Notes under the pieces: generated by a model
What the model saw: only the letters and a program-made list of their open reading frames with translations
The model's database searches: none
What the model was told of the DNA's origin: nothing
Origin: Haloarcula nitratireducens
GTDB taxonomy: Archaea; Halobacteriota; Halobacteria; Halobacteriales; Haloarculaceae
Direction: 5' to 3'
DNA length: 64,000 bases
NCBI RefSeq assembly: GCF_019599505.1
Contig: NZ_RKLT01000001.1
Location: forward strand, 868,001-932,000
Position numbers and translations under genes: made by a program
Shown here: in pieces, positions 35,767 to 43,231 of the stretch
Layout: each line of letters starts with the position of its first letter
How positions within the stretch are numbered: position 1 is the stretch's first letter

Positions 35767-36197
35767 GCGAGGTCCTCGCCGCACTGTAGCGCGCTTTCGA
35801 TTCTGTCGAGGCCGTCCGCGACGGTGCAGTGCCCGTCGGGGCCGGCGTGGGGATAGACGCCGGCGATCTCGTCGTCTACGAGGACGACGAGACACATCAC
35901 CGGCAGCGTCACGACGGAGTCGCGGCCGGTGAACGCGCTGGAGCGGTCGTGGCGGTCGAACGCCGGCGCGAGCGAACAGTCGTGCGCTTCGGCCCACGCT
36001 TCCATCGCGGCGATGTCGTCCGCCTCGCCCGCGTTCGAGGCCGTCGCGAGACGGTTCCAGTAGGTGACGCTCACGTCGTCGACGAGGCCCTGCTGGCGGA
36101 GCGAATCGGCGCGCGCTAACGCGGCCGTCTGGCGTTGCTCCGTCGCGTCAGAGACGGGAGAGCGCACGTACACCGCTAACCGACGAGTATGGGTCAT
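35745..36197 (-). CDS. Haloarchaeal protein of unknown function, paralogue A
   Basis: A 150-aa protein. I start at ATG 36197 (MTHTRRLAVYVRS); an ATG four codons upstream (36209) is possible. It aligns with the next gene along its length: an N-terminal strand with RSP or RSDLP, a block of helix ending LVDDVSVTYWNR, then CSLAPAFDR, LPVMCLVVLVDDEIAGVYPH and a C-terminal helix. No membrane segment, signal or known motif. It may be a small sensory or protein-binding domain. No function is proposed. Confidence 0.6.
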   Translation of the reverse strand: MTHTRRLAVYVRSPVSDATEQRQTAALARADSLRQQGLVDDVSVTYWNRLATASNAGEADDIAAMEAWAEAHDCSLAPAFDRHDRSSAFTGRDSVVTLPVMCLVVLVDDEIAGVYPHAGPDGHCTVADGLDRIESALQCGEDLAYTGSQR

Positions 36198-36269
36198 GGT
36201 ATCGTCCACCGAATGAGTGTCCTACGCTGGGTACGGGGATAGCCGTATCGGTGAACGGTCCGGCCATCG

Positions 36270-36752
36270 TCAGTTCGCGGTCGTGACCGTCGCGCCGTCG
36301 GCCGCCGTCCGAGTTCCGGTGTCGGCGAGTTCGGTCAGGAACGCGTCGACGGAGCGCGTCTTACCGTCCGCGCCGACGGGTGCGACCTGCGCCAGTTTCC
36401 CGTCCTCGTAGATAGCGAGACAGAGGACCGGCATGACGAGTTCCGTCCGCTTCTCGCCCGTCTCGGTGCTGTAACACAGTCGGGTATCGAAAAAGGGAGC
36501 GAGGCACGCGTCCGTCTCGCTGGCCCACTCGGCGAACTCGTTGTACCGGTCGCGCTCCGGTCGAGCGTCGTCGCCCTCGACGGGAACGCGCTTTCGCCAG
36601 GTCGTCGTCTCGAAGCCGTCGAAGACGCCCCGACGCTGTAACTGACAGAGTCGCTCCTCGATAGCCGCTCGGCGCTTCCGCGAGGGCTGTGGGAGATCGC
36701 TCCTGACGAACAGTTCCGCTCGACGCGTCGTTGGACACTCTGTTTTCGGCAT
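36270..36752 (-). CDS. Haloarchaeal protein of unknown function, paralogue B
   Basis: A 160-aa protein and tandem paralogue of the preceding one in the same orientation, 72 bp upstream of it. Shared blocks are RAELFVRSDLP, FDGFETTTWRKRVP, CLAPFFDTR and ELVMPVLCLAIYEDGKLAQVAP. The pair has clearly diverged, so duplication is not recent. Like its partner it is soluble and has no recognised domain. A TATA-like ATTATAT region lies about 30 bp upstream of its start. Confidence 0.6.
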   Translation of the reverse strand: MPKTECPTTRRAELFVRSDLPQPSRKRRAAIEERLCQLQRRGVFDGFETTTWRKRVPVEGDDARPERDRYNEFAEWASETDACLAPFFDTRLCYSTETGEKRTELVMPVLCLAIYEDGKLAQVAPVGADGKTRSVDAFLTELADTGTRTAADGATVTTAN

Positions 36753-36822
36753 CGGTACCGAGAGGTAGACCTACAACATAATAAAACATTATATTTATTT
36801 TCCAATCTGTGGGGCGAGGCGA

Positions 36823-37431
36823 CTACGTCTCGTCGTCGGTGCCGTCAGCGCCGTCATCTCCCCCCTCGCCGTCGCCCGCGTCGTCGACGCCGTCGATGTC
36901 GTCTTTGATGGATTTCAGCTCGGCGTCGACGTCGACGGGGACGTCCACCTCGTCGGCCGAGTCCTCGGGCGCGGTGCCGTTCTCGTCGGGCCGTTCGGAA
37001 AGTCGGTCGTCGAGGTCGGAACGGAGTCGCCGGGCCTCGTCGAGGAGTTCCCGCGCCTCCTCGTCCTGCGGGCGGCCCTCCATCGCGTCCTGCAGGTCCG
37101 TGAGGGCGTCGTCGAGGCGAGAGAGCGTCACCCTACTCAACTGGGTCGCGCGCTGGCGGACCTCGTTCGTCGCCGACTCGCTCGCGGCCGGCCGCCCGTC
37201 CGCCATCCGGAGCGCTCGGCGGAGGAGCTTCAGCGCCTCGATGTTGGTCTGCAAGACGAGGATCGCGGCCGGGATGGTCACGTCGCTCGTGAACCGGAGC
37301 AGTTCCGAGGGCGTCGGCGGTCGCGGAATGCCGCTCTCGGTAGTCGGTTCGACCTCCGTCTCTAACTCCTGGAGGGTCCTGACGAGGTCCGTCAACAGGG
37401 CGGTGACGTCGTCACCGGAACTGGCGCTCAT
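36823..37431 (-). CDS. Haloarchaeal helical acidic protein of unknown function
   Basis: A 202-aa protein using ATG 37431 (MSASSGDDVTALLTDLV). Residues 5-150 are mostly helical with a segment PSELLRFTSDVTIPAAILVLQTNIEALKLLRRAL that could lie at a membrane or interface (quoted in part elsewhere as two blocks); the last 50 residues are an almost uninterrupted Asp/Glu/Gly tail. Proteins of this kind are widespread in haloarchaea without assigned function. Two iron-box-like sites lie in the divergent promoter region upstream. Confidence 0.65.
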   Translation of the reverse strand: MSASSGDDVTALLTDLVRTLQELETEVEPTTESGIPRPPTPSELLRFTSDVTIPAAILVLQTNIEALKLLRRALRMADGRPAASESATNEVRQRATQLSRVTLSRLDDALTDLQDAMEGRPQDEEARELLDEARRLRSDLDDRLSERPDENGTAPEDSADEVDVPVDVDAELKSIKDDIDGVDDAGDGEGGDDGADGTDDET

Positions 37432-37473
37432 GTCCCCACGTTGTGGCGAGGCGTACAAAAGTCCGCCGCGCTG

Positions 37474-37489
37474 ACTAGGCCAACCAAAA
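37474..37489. promoter_or_regulatory. Degenerate iron-box-like site
   Basis: ACTAGG-CCAA-CCAAAA: half-sites partly conserved. It lies in the 92-bp divergent promoter region between the minus-strand gene at 37431 and the 53-aa gene at 37524, 25 bp from a better site. Confidence 0.4.
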
Positions 37490-37500
37490 CCCTTTTTGCT

Positions 37501-37514
37501 TTAGGGTAGCCTAA
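37501..37514. promoter_or_regulatory. Iron-box palindrome TTAGG-N4-CCTAA
   Basis: Perfect inverted repeat, spacer GTAG, ending nine bases before the start of the 53-aa gene, where it would cover the transcription start. Confidence 0.7.
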
Positions 37515-37523
37515 TCGCTAGTA

Positions 37524-37685
37524 ATGCCAACGCAAACGGACGAGATCTCGGTCGCCACCGACGAAGACGACGATCGGCCGACCGTCACAGCACACGGAAG
37601 CGGCCCTGAGAAGACGGTCTTCACCGAAAACGGGAACCGAGAGGGCTGGATCGCGACCGACCTGACGGTCGATTGCTGGCGGTAA
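37524..37685 (+). CDS. 53-aa acidic protein under an iron-box-like promoter
   Basis: Read directly from the sequence: ATG 37524, 53 residues, TAA at 37683-37685. The protein begins MPTQTDEISVATDEDDD and ends with GWIATDLTVDCWR, so it has one Cys and a C-terminal Trp-rich patch. A promoter-like region with a perfect iron-box palindrome stands just before the start codon. The composition and codon use look like real haloarchaeal coding. I know of no function; small proteins of similar sequence occur in haloarchaea. Confidence 0.62.
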   Translation: MPTQTDEISVATDEDDDRPTVTAHGSGPEKTVFTENGNREGWIATDLTVDCWR

Positions 37686-37745
37686 CGTTCTCTGGCAGTC
37701 CGAATCGGCAAACGACGGGACGTTCCGAAACGAAAGCGAGCGGTT

Positions 37746-38300
37746 CTATCGATCCATCGCTTCCGGGAAGACCAGCGTGTCGTCTTCGAGGTAGTGGTCG
37801 ATGTGGTGGGCGTCGTCTTCGACTTCGACGAGTATCTCGCGGAGCATCTGTGCGGTGGCGTGGTCGCCGAGGTTCGTCGTCAGCTCGACGTGATCGCGGA
37901 GCGACTCGATGATGTCGCCGTACATGGCGAGGTCGTGTCGGAGCGACGTCCGGACGTCGTAGACGTCCTGACCCTCGTACTCGACCTTCGCGTGTTCCTC
38001 CTGCGCGGCGGGGCCGGAGATGGGCGTGCCACCGAGCGCCTGCGCTCGCTCCGCGATGAGGTCGGCGGCCTCCTCCGCGTGCTCTGCGGCGTCACCGAGG
38101 AAGAGGTGCAGGTCGCGGAACTCCGCGCCCTCGACGTTCCAGTGGTGCTTCTTGAGCTGGTGGTAGAGGACGTAGGTATCCGCTAAGTCCTGGTTCAGGG
38201 CGTCGATTACCTGTTCCGCTTTGTCCTTCTCGAGACGGAGTTCGTTGTCCTCGACGTCACCGAAGTGCTTTCGGACGTGTTCCTGAGTTGCCATAGGCAT
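37746..38300 (-). CDS. dpsA: DNA-protecting ferritin-like protein DpsA
   Basis: A 184-aa four-helix ferritin-like protein very similar to Halobacterium DpsA. The ferroxidase ligands are visible in YHQLKKHHWNVEG and DLHLFLGDAAEHAEEAADL (His and the Asp/Glu set at the dimer interface), and the end matches HHIDHYLEDDT. It forms a dodecameric shell that oxidises and stores iron and protects DNA from oxidative damage. I choose ATG 38300 because a TATA box (GTTTTAAG, complement of 38323-38330) would place the transcription start there; ATG 38294 is the alternative. Confidence 0.93.
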   Translation of the reverse strand: MPMATQEHVRKHFGDVEDNELRLEKDKAEQVIDALNQDLADTYVLYHQLKKHHWNVEGAEFRDLHLFLGDAAEHAEEAADLIAERAQALGGTPISGPAAQEEHAKVEYEGQDVYDVRTSLRHDLAMYGDIIESLRDHVELTTNLGDHATAQMLREILVEVEDDAHHIDHYLEDDTLVFPEAMDR

Positions 38301-38322
38301 TCGATTATACTCGCGGGCCACA

Positions 38323-38330
38323 CTTAAAAC
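38323..38330 (-). promoter_or_regulatory. TATA box of dpsA
   Basis: GTTTTAAG on the minus strand, centred about 27 bp upstream of ATG 38300, predicting a leaderless mRNA. Confidence 0.6.
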
Positions 38331-38350
38331 CTCCTGTCGAGAAAAGATAT

Positions 38351-38366
38351 TTTAGGAAACCCAAAA
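38351..38366. promoter_or_regulatory. Iron-box-like site upstream of dpsA TATA box
   Basis: TTTAGG-AAAC-CCAAAA, left half perfect and right half with one mismatch, about 30 bp upstream of the dpsA TATA box. Position upstream of TATA would suit activation by an iron-loaded regulator, opposite to the sites over transcription starts of the uptake genes. Confidence 0.55.
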
Positions 38367-38562
38367 GAATCCTTGACCGTACCGGCATCCGGTTTCCGCC
38401 GGCGGCGAGTCGGTTCGCGGAGGGACAGCGCACTCTGCAGCGGGAGAGAAGTATCTCCGACCCCGACGACCGGGTGCCGCGAGTACGGTGCTCGGACGAG
38501 AGACGAAGCGGACAATAATGCGCGTCTCGGTCGATCAGTCGCCCGACGACACGGCCTTACCG

Positions 38563-38952
38563 CTACTCGCCGTCCGTCCGGGAGACGACGACCGCGGCGT
38601 GGCCGTCGGCCATTCCCGAGAGGTCCACGTCGTCGCTTCGGAGCGTCTGTTCCTGATGGACCGCACTGACCGCGCGCAACACGTAGTCGTCCAGCCCCAG
38701 AAAGTCGCCGTACTCCTCCCAGACCGTCGGCGGGACCGCGACGAAGAACGTCTCCGGCGTCCGACCGAGCACCGGGTCGTCGTACTGCCGTCGCCACTCG
38801 TAGACGAGGTCCTCGACGCCCGGATTGTCGGTCATCACCCGCTGGTGCGCCTCGAGCGCGTCGCGGAGCTGACTCTCTTCGACGTCGTTCTCCGACGCCA
38901 CGGCCCGTATCACGTCGTCCTCGAACGGGGAGTTCGACTCGTTCTCCGTCAT
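38563..38952 (-). CDS. Haloarchaeal acidic protein of unknown function
   Basis: A 129-aa soluble acidic protein. Visible blocks are a helical region with LRDALEAHQRVMTDNPGVED, then LVYEWRRQYDDPVLGRTPETFF and WEEYGDFLGLDDYVLRAV. No signal, membrane segment or metal motif. It stands alone between dpsA and the acetate-CoA ligase gene, divergent from the latter. I cannot assign a function. Confidence 0.65.
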   Translation of the reverse strand: MTENESNSPFEDDVIRAVASENDVEESQLRDALEAHQRVMTDNPGVEDLVYEWRRQYDDPVLGRTPETFFVAVPPTVWEEYGDFLGLDDYVLRAVSAVHQEQTLRSDDVDLSGMADGHAAVVVSRTDGE

Positions 38953-39151
38953 TGCCGGCCGTTAGAACGCTCCGGCGCAAAAGCGACTCGCTCGCTGACC
39001 GCTCTCGCCGCTACTCCGCGCTCGCCTTCTGACCGTTCGATTGTCGATACCGAAACCCTCCGAAACTACCCGATTTAACCCCTATATTCCCGGTATTCGA
39101 GAACGTCCCGGCAGATATTTGCAGTCGGCCCCACAACTCACGAATAGAGGA

Positions 39152-41254
39152 ATGGGACGACTCTCGACGCTGTTCGCGCCGGAACGGGTCGCCGTGATCG
39201 GGGCGACCGACTCGGAGGGGTCGGTCGGCCGCGCTATCACGTCGAACCTGCTGGAATCGTTCGACGGCGACGTCGTGGCGGTCAACCCCTACAAGGACGA
39301 CGTGTTGGGCCTTCGGTGCTACGACGAGGTCGGCGACGTCGAAGGCGAAGGCATCGACGTGGCCGTCGTCGTGGTCCCGCCCGACGTCGCCATCGAGGCC
39401 ATCCGCGACGCGGGCGCGGCCGGGATCGGCAACGTCGTCGTCATCACCGCCGGGTTCGGGGAGACCGGCAGCGAGGGGGCCGCCCGCGAACGCGACCTGC
39501 GGGAGGCCGCCGAGGCGTACGACCTCAACCTGGTCGGGCCGAACAGCCTCGGCGTCATGTCGACGCCGCGGGGGCTGAACGCCACGTTCGGCAACGAGAT
39601 GGCGACCGAGGGGGACATCTCCTTCATGAGCCAGTCCGGGGCGTTCGTGACGGCCGTGCTGGACTGGGCCGCGGAGCGCGACGTCGGCTTCAAGGACATC
39701 GTCTCGCTGGGCAACAAGGCCATCTTAGACGAGGGCGACTTCATCGCCGAGTGGGGCGAGGACCCCGAGACCGAGGTCATCCTCGGCTATCTGGAGGACA
39801 TCGCGGACGGCGAGGAGTTCGTCCGGACCGCCCGCGAGGTGACACAGGAGACGCCCATCGTCCTCGTCAAGTCCGGTCGCACGGACGCGGGGGCGAGCGC
39901 CGCCGCCTCCCACACCGGCGCGATGGCGGGCTCCGAACGCGCCTACGAGGCGGGTCTCGAACAGGCCGGAACGCTCCGCGTTGAGTCCGTTCAGGAGCTG
40001 TTCGACTTCGCGCAGATCCTCTCGGGCCAACCGCTGCCCGACGGCGAGGAGATCGCCATCGTCACGAACGCCGGCGGTCCCGGCGTGATGACGACCGACG
40101 CCGTCGGCGATTCGGACCTCTCGCTGTCGTCGTTCGAGGACGAGACCCTCGGCGCGCTCCGCGAGACGATGCCCGAGGAGGCCAACATCTACAACCCCGT
40201 GGACATCATCGGCGACGCGCCCGCCGAGCGCTTCGAGACGGCGCTCGAGACGGTGCTCGAAGACGACAACGTCGCGATGGCCGTCGTCGTCGCCTGTCCG
40301 ACCGCGGTGCTCTCCTTCGAGGAACTCGCCGAGGTCGTCGTCTCCCAGCAGCGGGCCCACGAGACGCCCGTCGCCACGACGCTGATGGGCGGGAAGTCGG
40401 TGGGGGCGGGCAGGGAGATTCTCAGCGAGGCCGGCATCCCCAACTACTTCGACCCGGCCCGCGCCGTCGAGAGCTTAGACGCGCTCCGGGAGTACGACGA
40501 GATACAGTCCCGGGAGTACGAGGAACCGGCGACGTTCGACGTGGACCGAGAGCGCGCCCGCGAGATACTGGAGTCCGCGACCCGCCGGGACACCAACCGC
40601 CTCGGCGTCGAGGCGATGGAACTGCTCGACGCCTACGGCATCCCGACGCCCGCGGGCGGCGTCGTCTCCTCGCCCACGGAGGCCGAGGAACTGGCAGAAG
40701 ACATCGGCGACGACGTGGTGATGAAGATCGTCAGCCCGGACATCCTCCACAAGTCGGACATCGGCGGCGTCGAGGTCGGCGTCCCGCCGGAGGAGGTCCG
40801 AGACACCTACGAAGACCTGGTGGTTCGCGCCCGGAACTACCAGCGGGACGCCGCGATACTGGGCGTCCAGGTCCAGGAGATGGTCGACCTCGACTCGGGA
40901 ACGGAGACCATCCTCGGCATGAACCGCGACCCGCAGTTCGGGCCGCTGCTGCTGTTCGGCCTCGGTGGAATCTTCGTGGAGGTGCTCGAAGACAACACCG
41001 TCAGAGTCGCGCCGGTGAGCGAATCCGACGCCCGAGGCATGCTGGACGACATCGAATCCGCGCCGCTGCTCCGGGGCGCGCGCGGCCGCGACCCCGTCGA
41101 CGAGGACGCCCTCGTCGAGGCGGTCCAGCGGCTCTCGCAGCTCGTCACGGACTTCCCGGCGATCGTCGAACTGGACATCAATCCGCTCGTCGCGACCCCC
41201 GACGGGGTGCAGGCGGTCGACCTGCGACTCACCATCGACCAGGAGGAACTATGA
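39152..41254 (+). CDS. acd: Acetate--CoA ligase (ADP-forming), fused alpha and beta subunits
   Basis: A 700-aa enzyme with, in order, a CoA-binding Rossmann domain (residues 1-140, FAPERVAVIGATDSEGSVGR), succinyl-CoA-synthetase-like domains including NLVGPNSLGV, SHTGAMAGSE (the likely phosphohistidine site, near residue 257) and a C-terminal ATP-grasp domain (about 480-700). It converts acetyl-CoA, ADP and phosphate to acetate, CoA and ATP, the haloarchaeal route of acetate formation and energy conservation in glucose overflow. I use ATG 39152 because upstream in-frame codons lie in non-coding DNA. It overlaps the next gene by four bases. Confidence 0.92.
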   Translation: MGRLSTLFAPERVAVIGATDSEGSVGRAITSNLLESFDGDVVAVNPYKDDVLGLRCYDEVGDVEGEGIDVAVVVVPPDVAIEAIRDAGAAGIGNVVVITAGFGETGSEGAARERDLREAAEAYDLNLVGPNSLGVMSTPRGLNATFGNEMATEGDISFMSQSGAFVTAVLDWAAERDVGFKDIVSLGNKAILDEGDFIAEWGEDPETEVILGYLEDIADGEEFVRTAREVTQETPIVLVKSGRTDAGASAAASHTGAMAGSERAYEAGLEQAGTLRVESVQELFDFAQILSGQPLPDGEEIAIVTNAGGPGVMTTDAVGDSDLSLSSFEDETLGALRETMPEEANIYNPVDIIGDAPAERFETALETVLEDDNVAMAVVVACPTAVLSFEELAEVVVSQQRAHETPVATTLMGGKSVGAGREILSEAGIPNYFDPARAVESLDALREYDEIQSREYEEPATFDVDRERAREILESATRRDTNRLGVEAMELLDAYGIPTPAGGVVSSPTEAEELAEDIGDDVVMKIVSPDILHKSDIGGVEVGVPPEEVRDTYEDLVVRARNYQRDAAILGVQVQEMVDLDSGTETILGMNRDPQFGPLLLFGLGGIFVEVLEDNTVRVAPVSESDARGMLDDIESAPLLRGARGRDPVDEDALVEAVQRLSQLVTDFPAIVELDINPLVATPDGVQAVDLRLTIDQEEL

Positions 41255-42327
41255 CCGACTCGAACACGCTACTCGTCACGTCGACTGAGGAAGGTATCGG
41301 CAAGACAGCGATCAGTCTCGCGCTCGCGAAGACGGCCAAGGAGGCGGGCCGCGAGGTCGGCTACATGAAGCCGAAGGGGACTCGCCTCCAGAGCGCCGTG
41401 GGCAAGACCCGCGACGAGGACCCGATGCTCGCCCGGGAACTGCTCGGACTGGACGCCGAGATCCACGAGATGGAGCCGATCGTCTACTCGCCGACGTTCG
41501 TCCAGGAGGCCATCCGCGGCCGCGAAGACCCCGCGGAGCTCCGCGAGCGCGTCGTCGAGAACTTCGAGGCGCTCGCCGAGGGGACCGATCTGATGGTCGT
41601 CGAGGGCAGCGACCGACTCGACACGGGCGGCATCGTCGACCTCACCGACGCCGACATCGCCGAGGCGCTCGACGCGCGCGTCCTCCTCGTCTGCGGGTAC
41701 ACCGACGCGGGCGACACCGACGAGGTGCTGGCGGCCGCCCGGACCCTCGGCGACCGACTGGCCGGCGTGGTGTTCAACGGCGTCGCCGACGCGGCGATGG
41801 ACGATTTGACCGACGACGTGCTCCCCTTCCTCGAAGGCCGCGGCGTGCCGGTGTTCGGGTCGCTCCCGCGCGTCCAGGAACTCGCGGGAATCACTATCGA
41901 GGACCTCGCGCGGAGCCTCGGCGCGGACGTCCTCACCAACGACGCGTCGACCGACGTCCACGTCGAGCGCTTCACCGTCGGCGCGATGGGGGGCAACAGC
42001 GCCTTAGACCAGTTCCGGCGGACCCGCGACGCCGTGATGGTCACCGGCGGCGACCGCTCGGAGGTCCAGACCGCCGCGCTCGAAGCCTCGGGGATCAAGG
42101 CGCTCCTGCTCACCGGCGGGTTCCGCCCGGCGAGCGCCGTCCTCGGCCGCGCCGAGGAGGAGAACGTCCCCATCCTGCTGGTCCAATCTGACACCCGGAC
42201 CACCATCGACCGGATGGAGGACGTCCTCCGCTCGGGCCGGACGCGAAACGAGCGGACCGTCGAGCGGATGCGGGAGTTGCTGGACGACGGCGTCGACGTC
42301 AACTCCCTGCTCGGCTTCGACGAGTAG
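41251..42327 (+). CDS. P-loop/DRTGG-domain protein (phosphotransacetylase N-terminal-like)
   Basis: A 358-aa protein with an N-terminal P-loop domain related to dethiobiotin synthetase (TSTEEGIGKTAISLALA, Walker A, and VEGSD) and a C-terminal DRTGG domain (about residues 215-320). Both occur in the N-terminal part of long bacterial phosphotransacetylases, but the acetyl/butyryl transferase domain is absent. Archaeal homologues commonly sit next to ADP-forming acetate-CoA ligase, as here (ATGA overlap), so it probably regulates or assists that enzyme, perhaps by sensing nucleotides. Confidence 0.83.
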   Translation: MTDSNTLLVTSTEEGIGKTAISLALAKTAKEAGREVGYMKPKGTRLQSAVGKTRDEDPMLARELLGLDAEIHEMEPIVYSPTFVQEAIRGREDPAELRERVVENFEALAEGTDLMVVEGSDRLDTGGIVDLTDADIAEALDARVLLVCGYTDAGDTDEVLAAARTLGDRLAGVVFNGVADAAMDDLTDDVLPFLEGRGVPVFGSLPRVQELAGITIEDLARSLGADVLTNDASTDVHVERFTVGAMGGNSALDQFRRTRDAVMVTGGDRSEVQTAALEASGIKALLLTGGFRPASAVLGRAEEENVPILLVQSDTRTTIDRMEDVLRSGRTRNERTVERMRELLDDGVDVNSLLGFDE

Positions 42328-42538
42328 CCCCGGTTTCGGCTGCGATTCCGAACGGCTAGAACCGGCGGTTCGACCGATTTTTGTCGGTATCTCCAGACGA
42401 AACCCCCCCCCCCCTCTGACTTTTAAGTTGTCTGACGCACTAGTTCCGTCCGGAGCCGAGAGGCTCCGTAGTGTCACACGCTCGGGGAACCCCGTTCCCC
42501 GTTCTACCCTTTGAGCAGAGAACGCCCGCGAGCCGCGG
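42328..42538. other. Convergent intergenic region with 12-C tract and structured stretch
   Basis: Between the end of the acd operon and the end of bioD. It holds a T5 run (42378-42382, possible terminator), an uninterrupted run of twelve C at 42403-42414, a TATA-like TTTTAAG at 42421-42427 and two perfect hairpins, described separately as an RNA candidate. Confidence 0.6.
42446..42538 (+). ncRNA. Candidate small structured RNA
   Basis: A box TTTTAAG at 42421-42427 would start transcription near 42447. Right after that come hairpin 1, CGGAGCC-GAGA-GGCTCCG (42451-42468, 7-bp stem and a GNRA loop), and hairpin 2, CGGGGAAC-CCC-GTTCCCCG (42483-42501, 8-bp stem). Two perfect stems right behind a promoter element in a gap between convergent genes suggest an RNA gene. 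They could instead be transcript-end structures for the flanking genes. The 3' end is arbitrary. Confidence 0.35.
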
Positions 42539-43231
42539 CTATCCCGACCCGAAGACAGCGAGCGGTAGGTGCTCTCGAACGCCGTCGACAGCGGCGGACG
42601 GATCCGAAAGCGAGAGGGGCGGGAGCGGCCACACCGGACGATCGGTCATGTCTTCCAACACCTCGGGGTTCGTCCGTTCGGCCGTCGTCGCCCCCTCGTA
42701 CTCGTTGAGGACGATTCCACGGACCGATACTCCGCGGTTTCGGAGCGCATCGACGGTCAGGCAGGTGTGGTTGAGCGTCCCCAGTCCCGACCGGGCGACG
42801 ACGATCGCCGGCAGGCCGACGTCCGCCACGAGGTCCAGCACGTCCCTATCGTCGGCCAGCGGCACCCGCAGGCCGCCGATGCCCTCGACGACGGCGGTCT
42901 CGTGGGCCGATATAGCGGCTTCGACGCCGTCCCGGATCTCGTCGTAGGAGAGGTCGGCGTCGGTCCGGTCGGCGGCGACCGCGGGCGCGAGCGGCGGTTC
43001 CAGCCGTCTGAGGCAGGTCGCCGCCTCCTCGGACCCGCAGGCCTCGGCGACGAATCCGGCGTCGTCGTCCGGCGGATAACCGGTCTGGCAGGGTTTGACC
43101 GCGATGGCGTCTCGCCCCCGCTCGCGGAGCCACCCCGTCAGCCCGGCGGTGACGACCGTCTTGCCGACGCCGGTGTCCGTTCCGACGACGAACAGGCCGT
43201 CCGCGTCGCCGCCGGTCGATTCGTCGCTCAC
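42539..43231 (-). CDS. bioD: ATP-dependent dethiobiotin synthetase
   Basis: A 230-aa P-loop enzyme: FVVGTDTGVGKTVVTAGL (Walker A with the BioD-type TDTGVGKT), KPCQTGY (Lys binding the diaminononanoate carbamate) and VEGIGGLRVPL. It closes the ureido ring of dethiobiotin from 7,8-diaminononanoate, CO2 and ATP. I start at GTG 43231, whose GTGA overlaps the bioF stop; longer frames upstream are bioF shadow. Second gene of a bioF-bioD operon. Confidence 0.92.
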   Translation of the reverse strand: MSDESTGGDADGLFVVGTDTGVGKTVVTAGLTGWLRERGRDAIAVKPCQTGYPPDDDAGFVAEACGSEEAATCLRRLEPPLAPAVAADRTDADLSYDEIRDGVEAAISAHETAVVEGIGGLRVPLADDRDVLDLVADVGLPAIVVARSGLGTLNHTCLTVDALRNRGVSVRGIVLNEYEGATTAERTNPEVLEDMTDRPVWPLPPLSLSDPSAAVDGVREHLPLAVFGSG

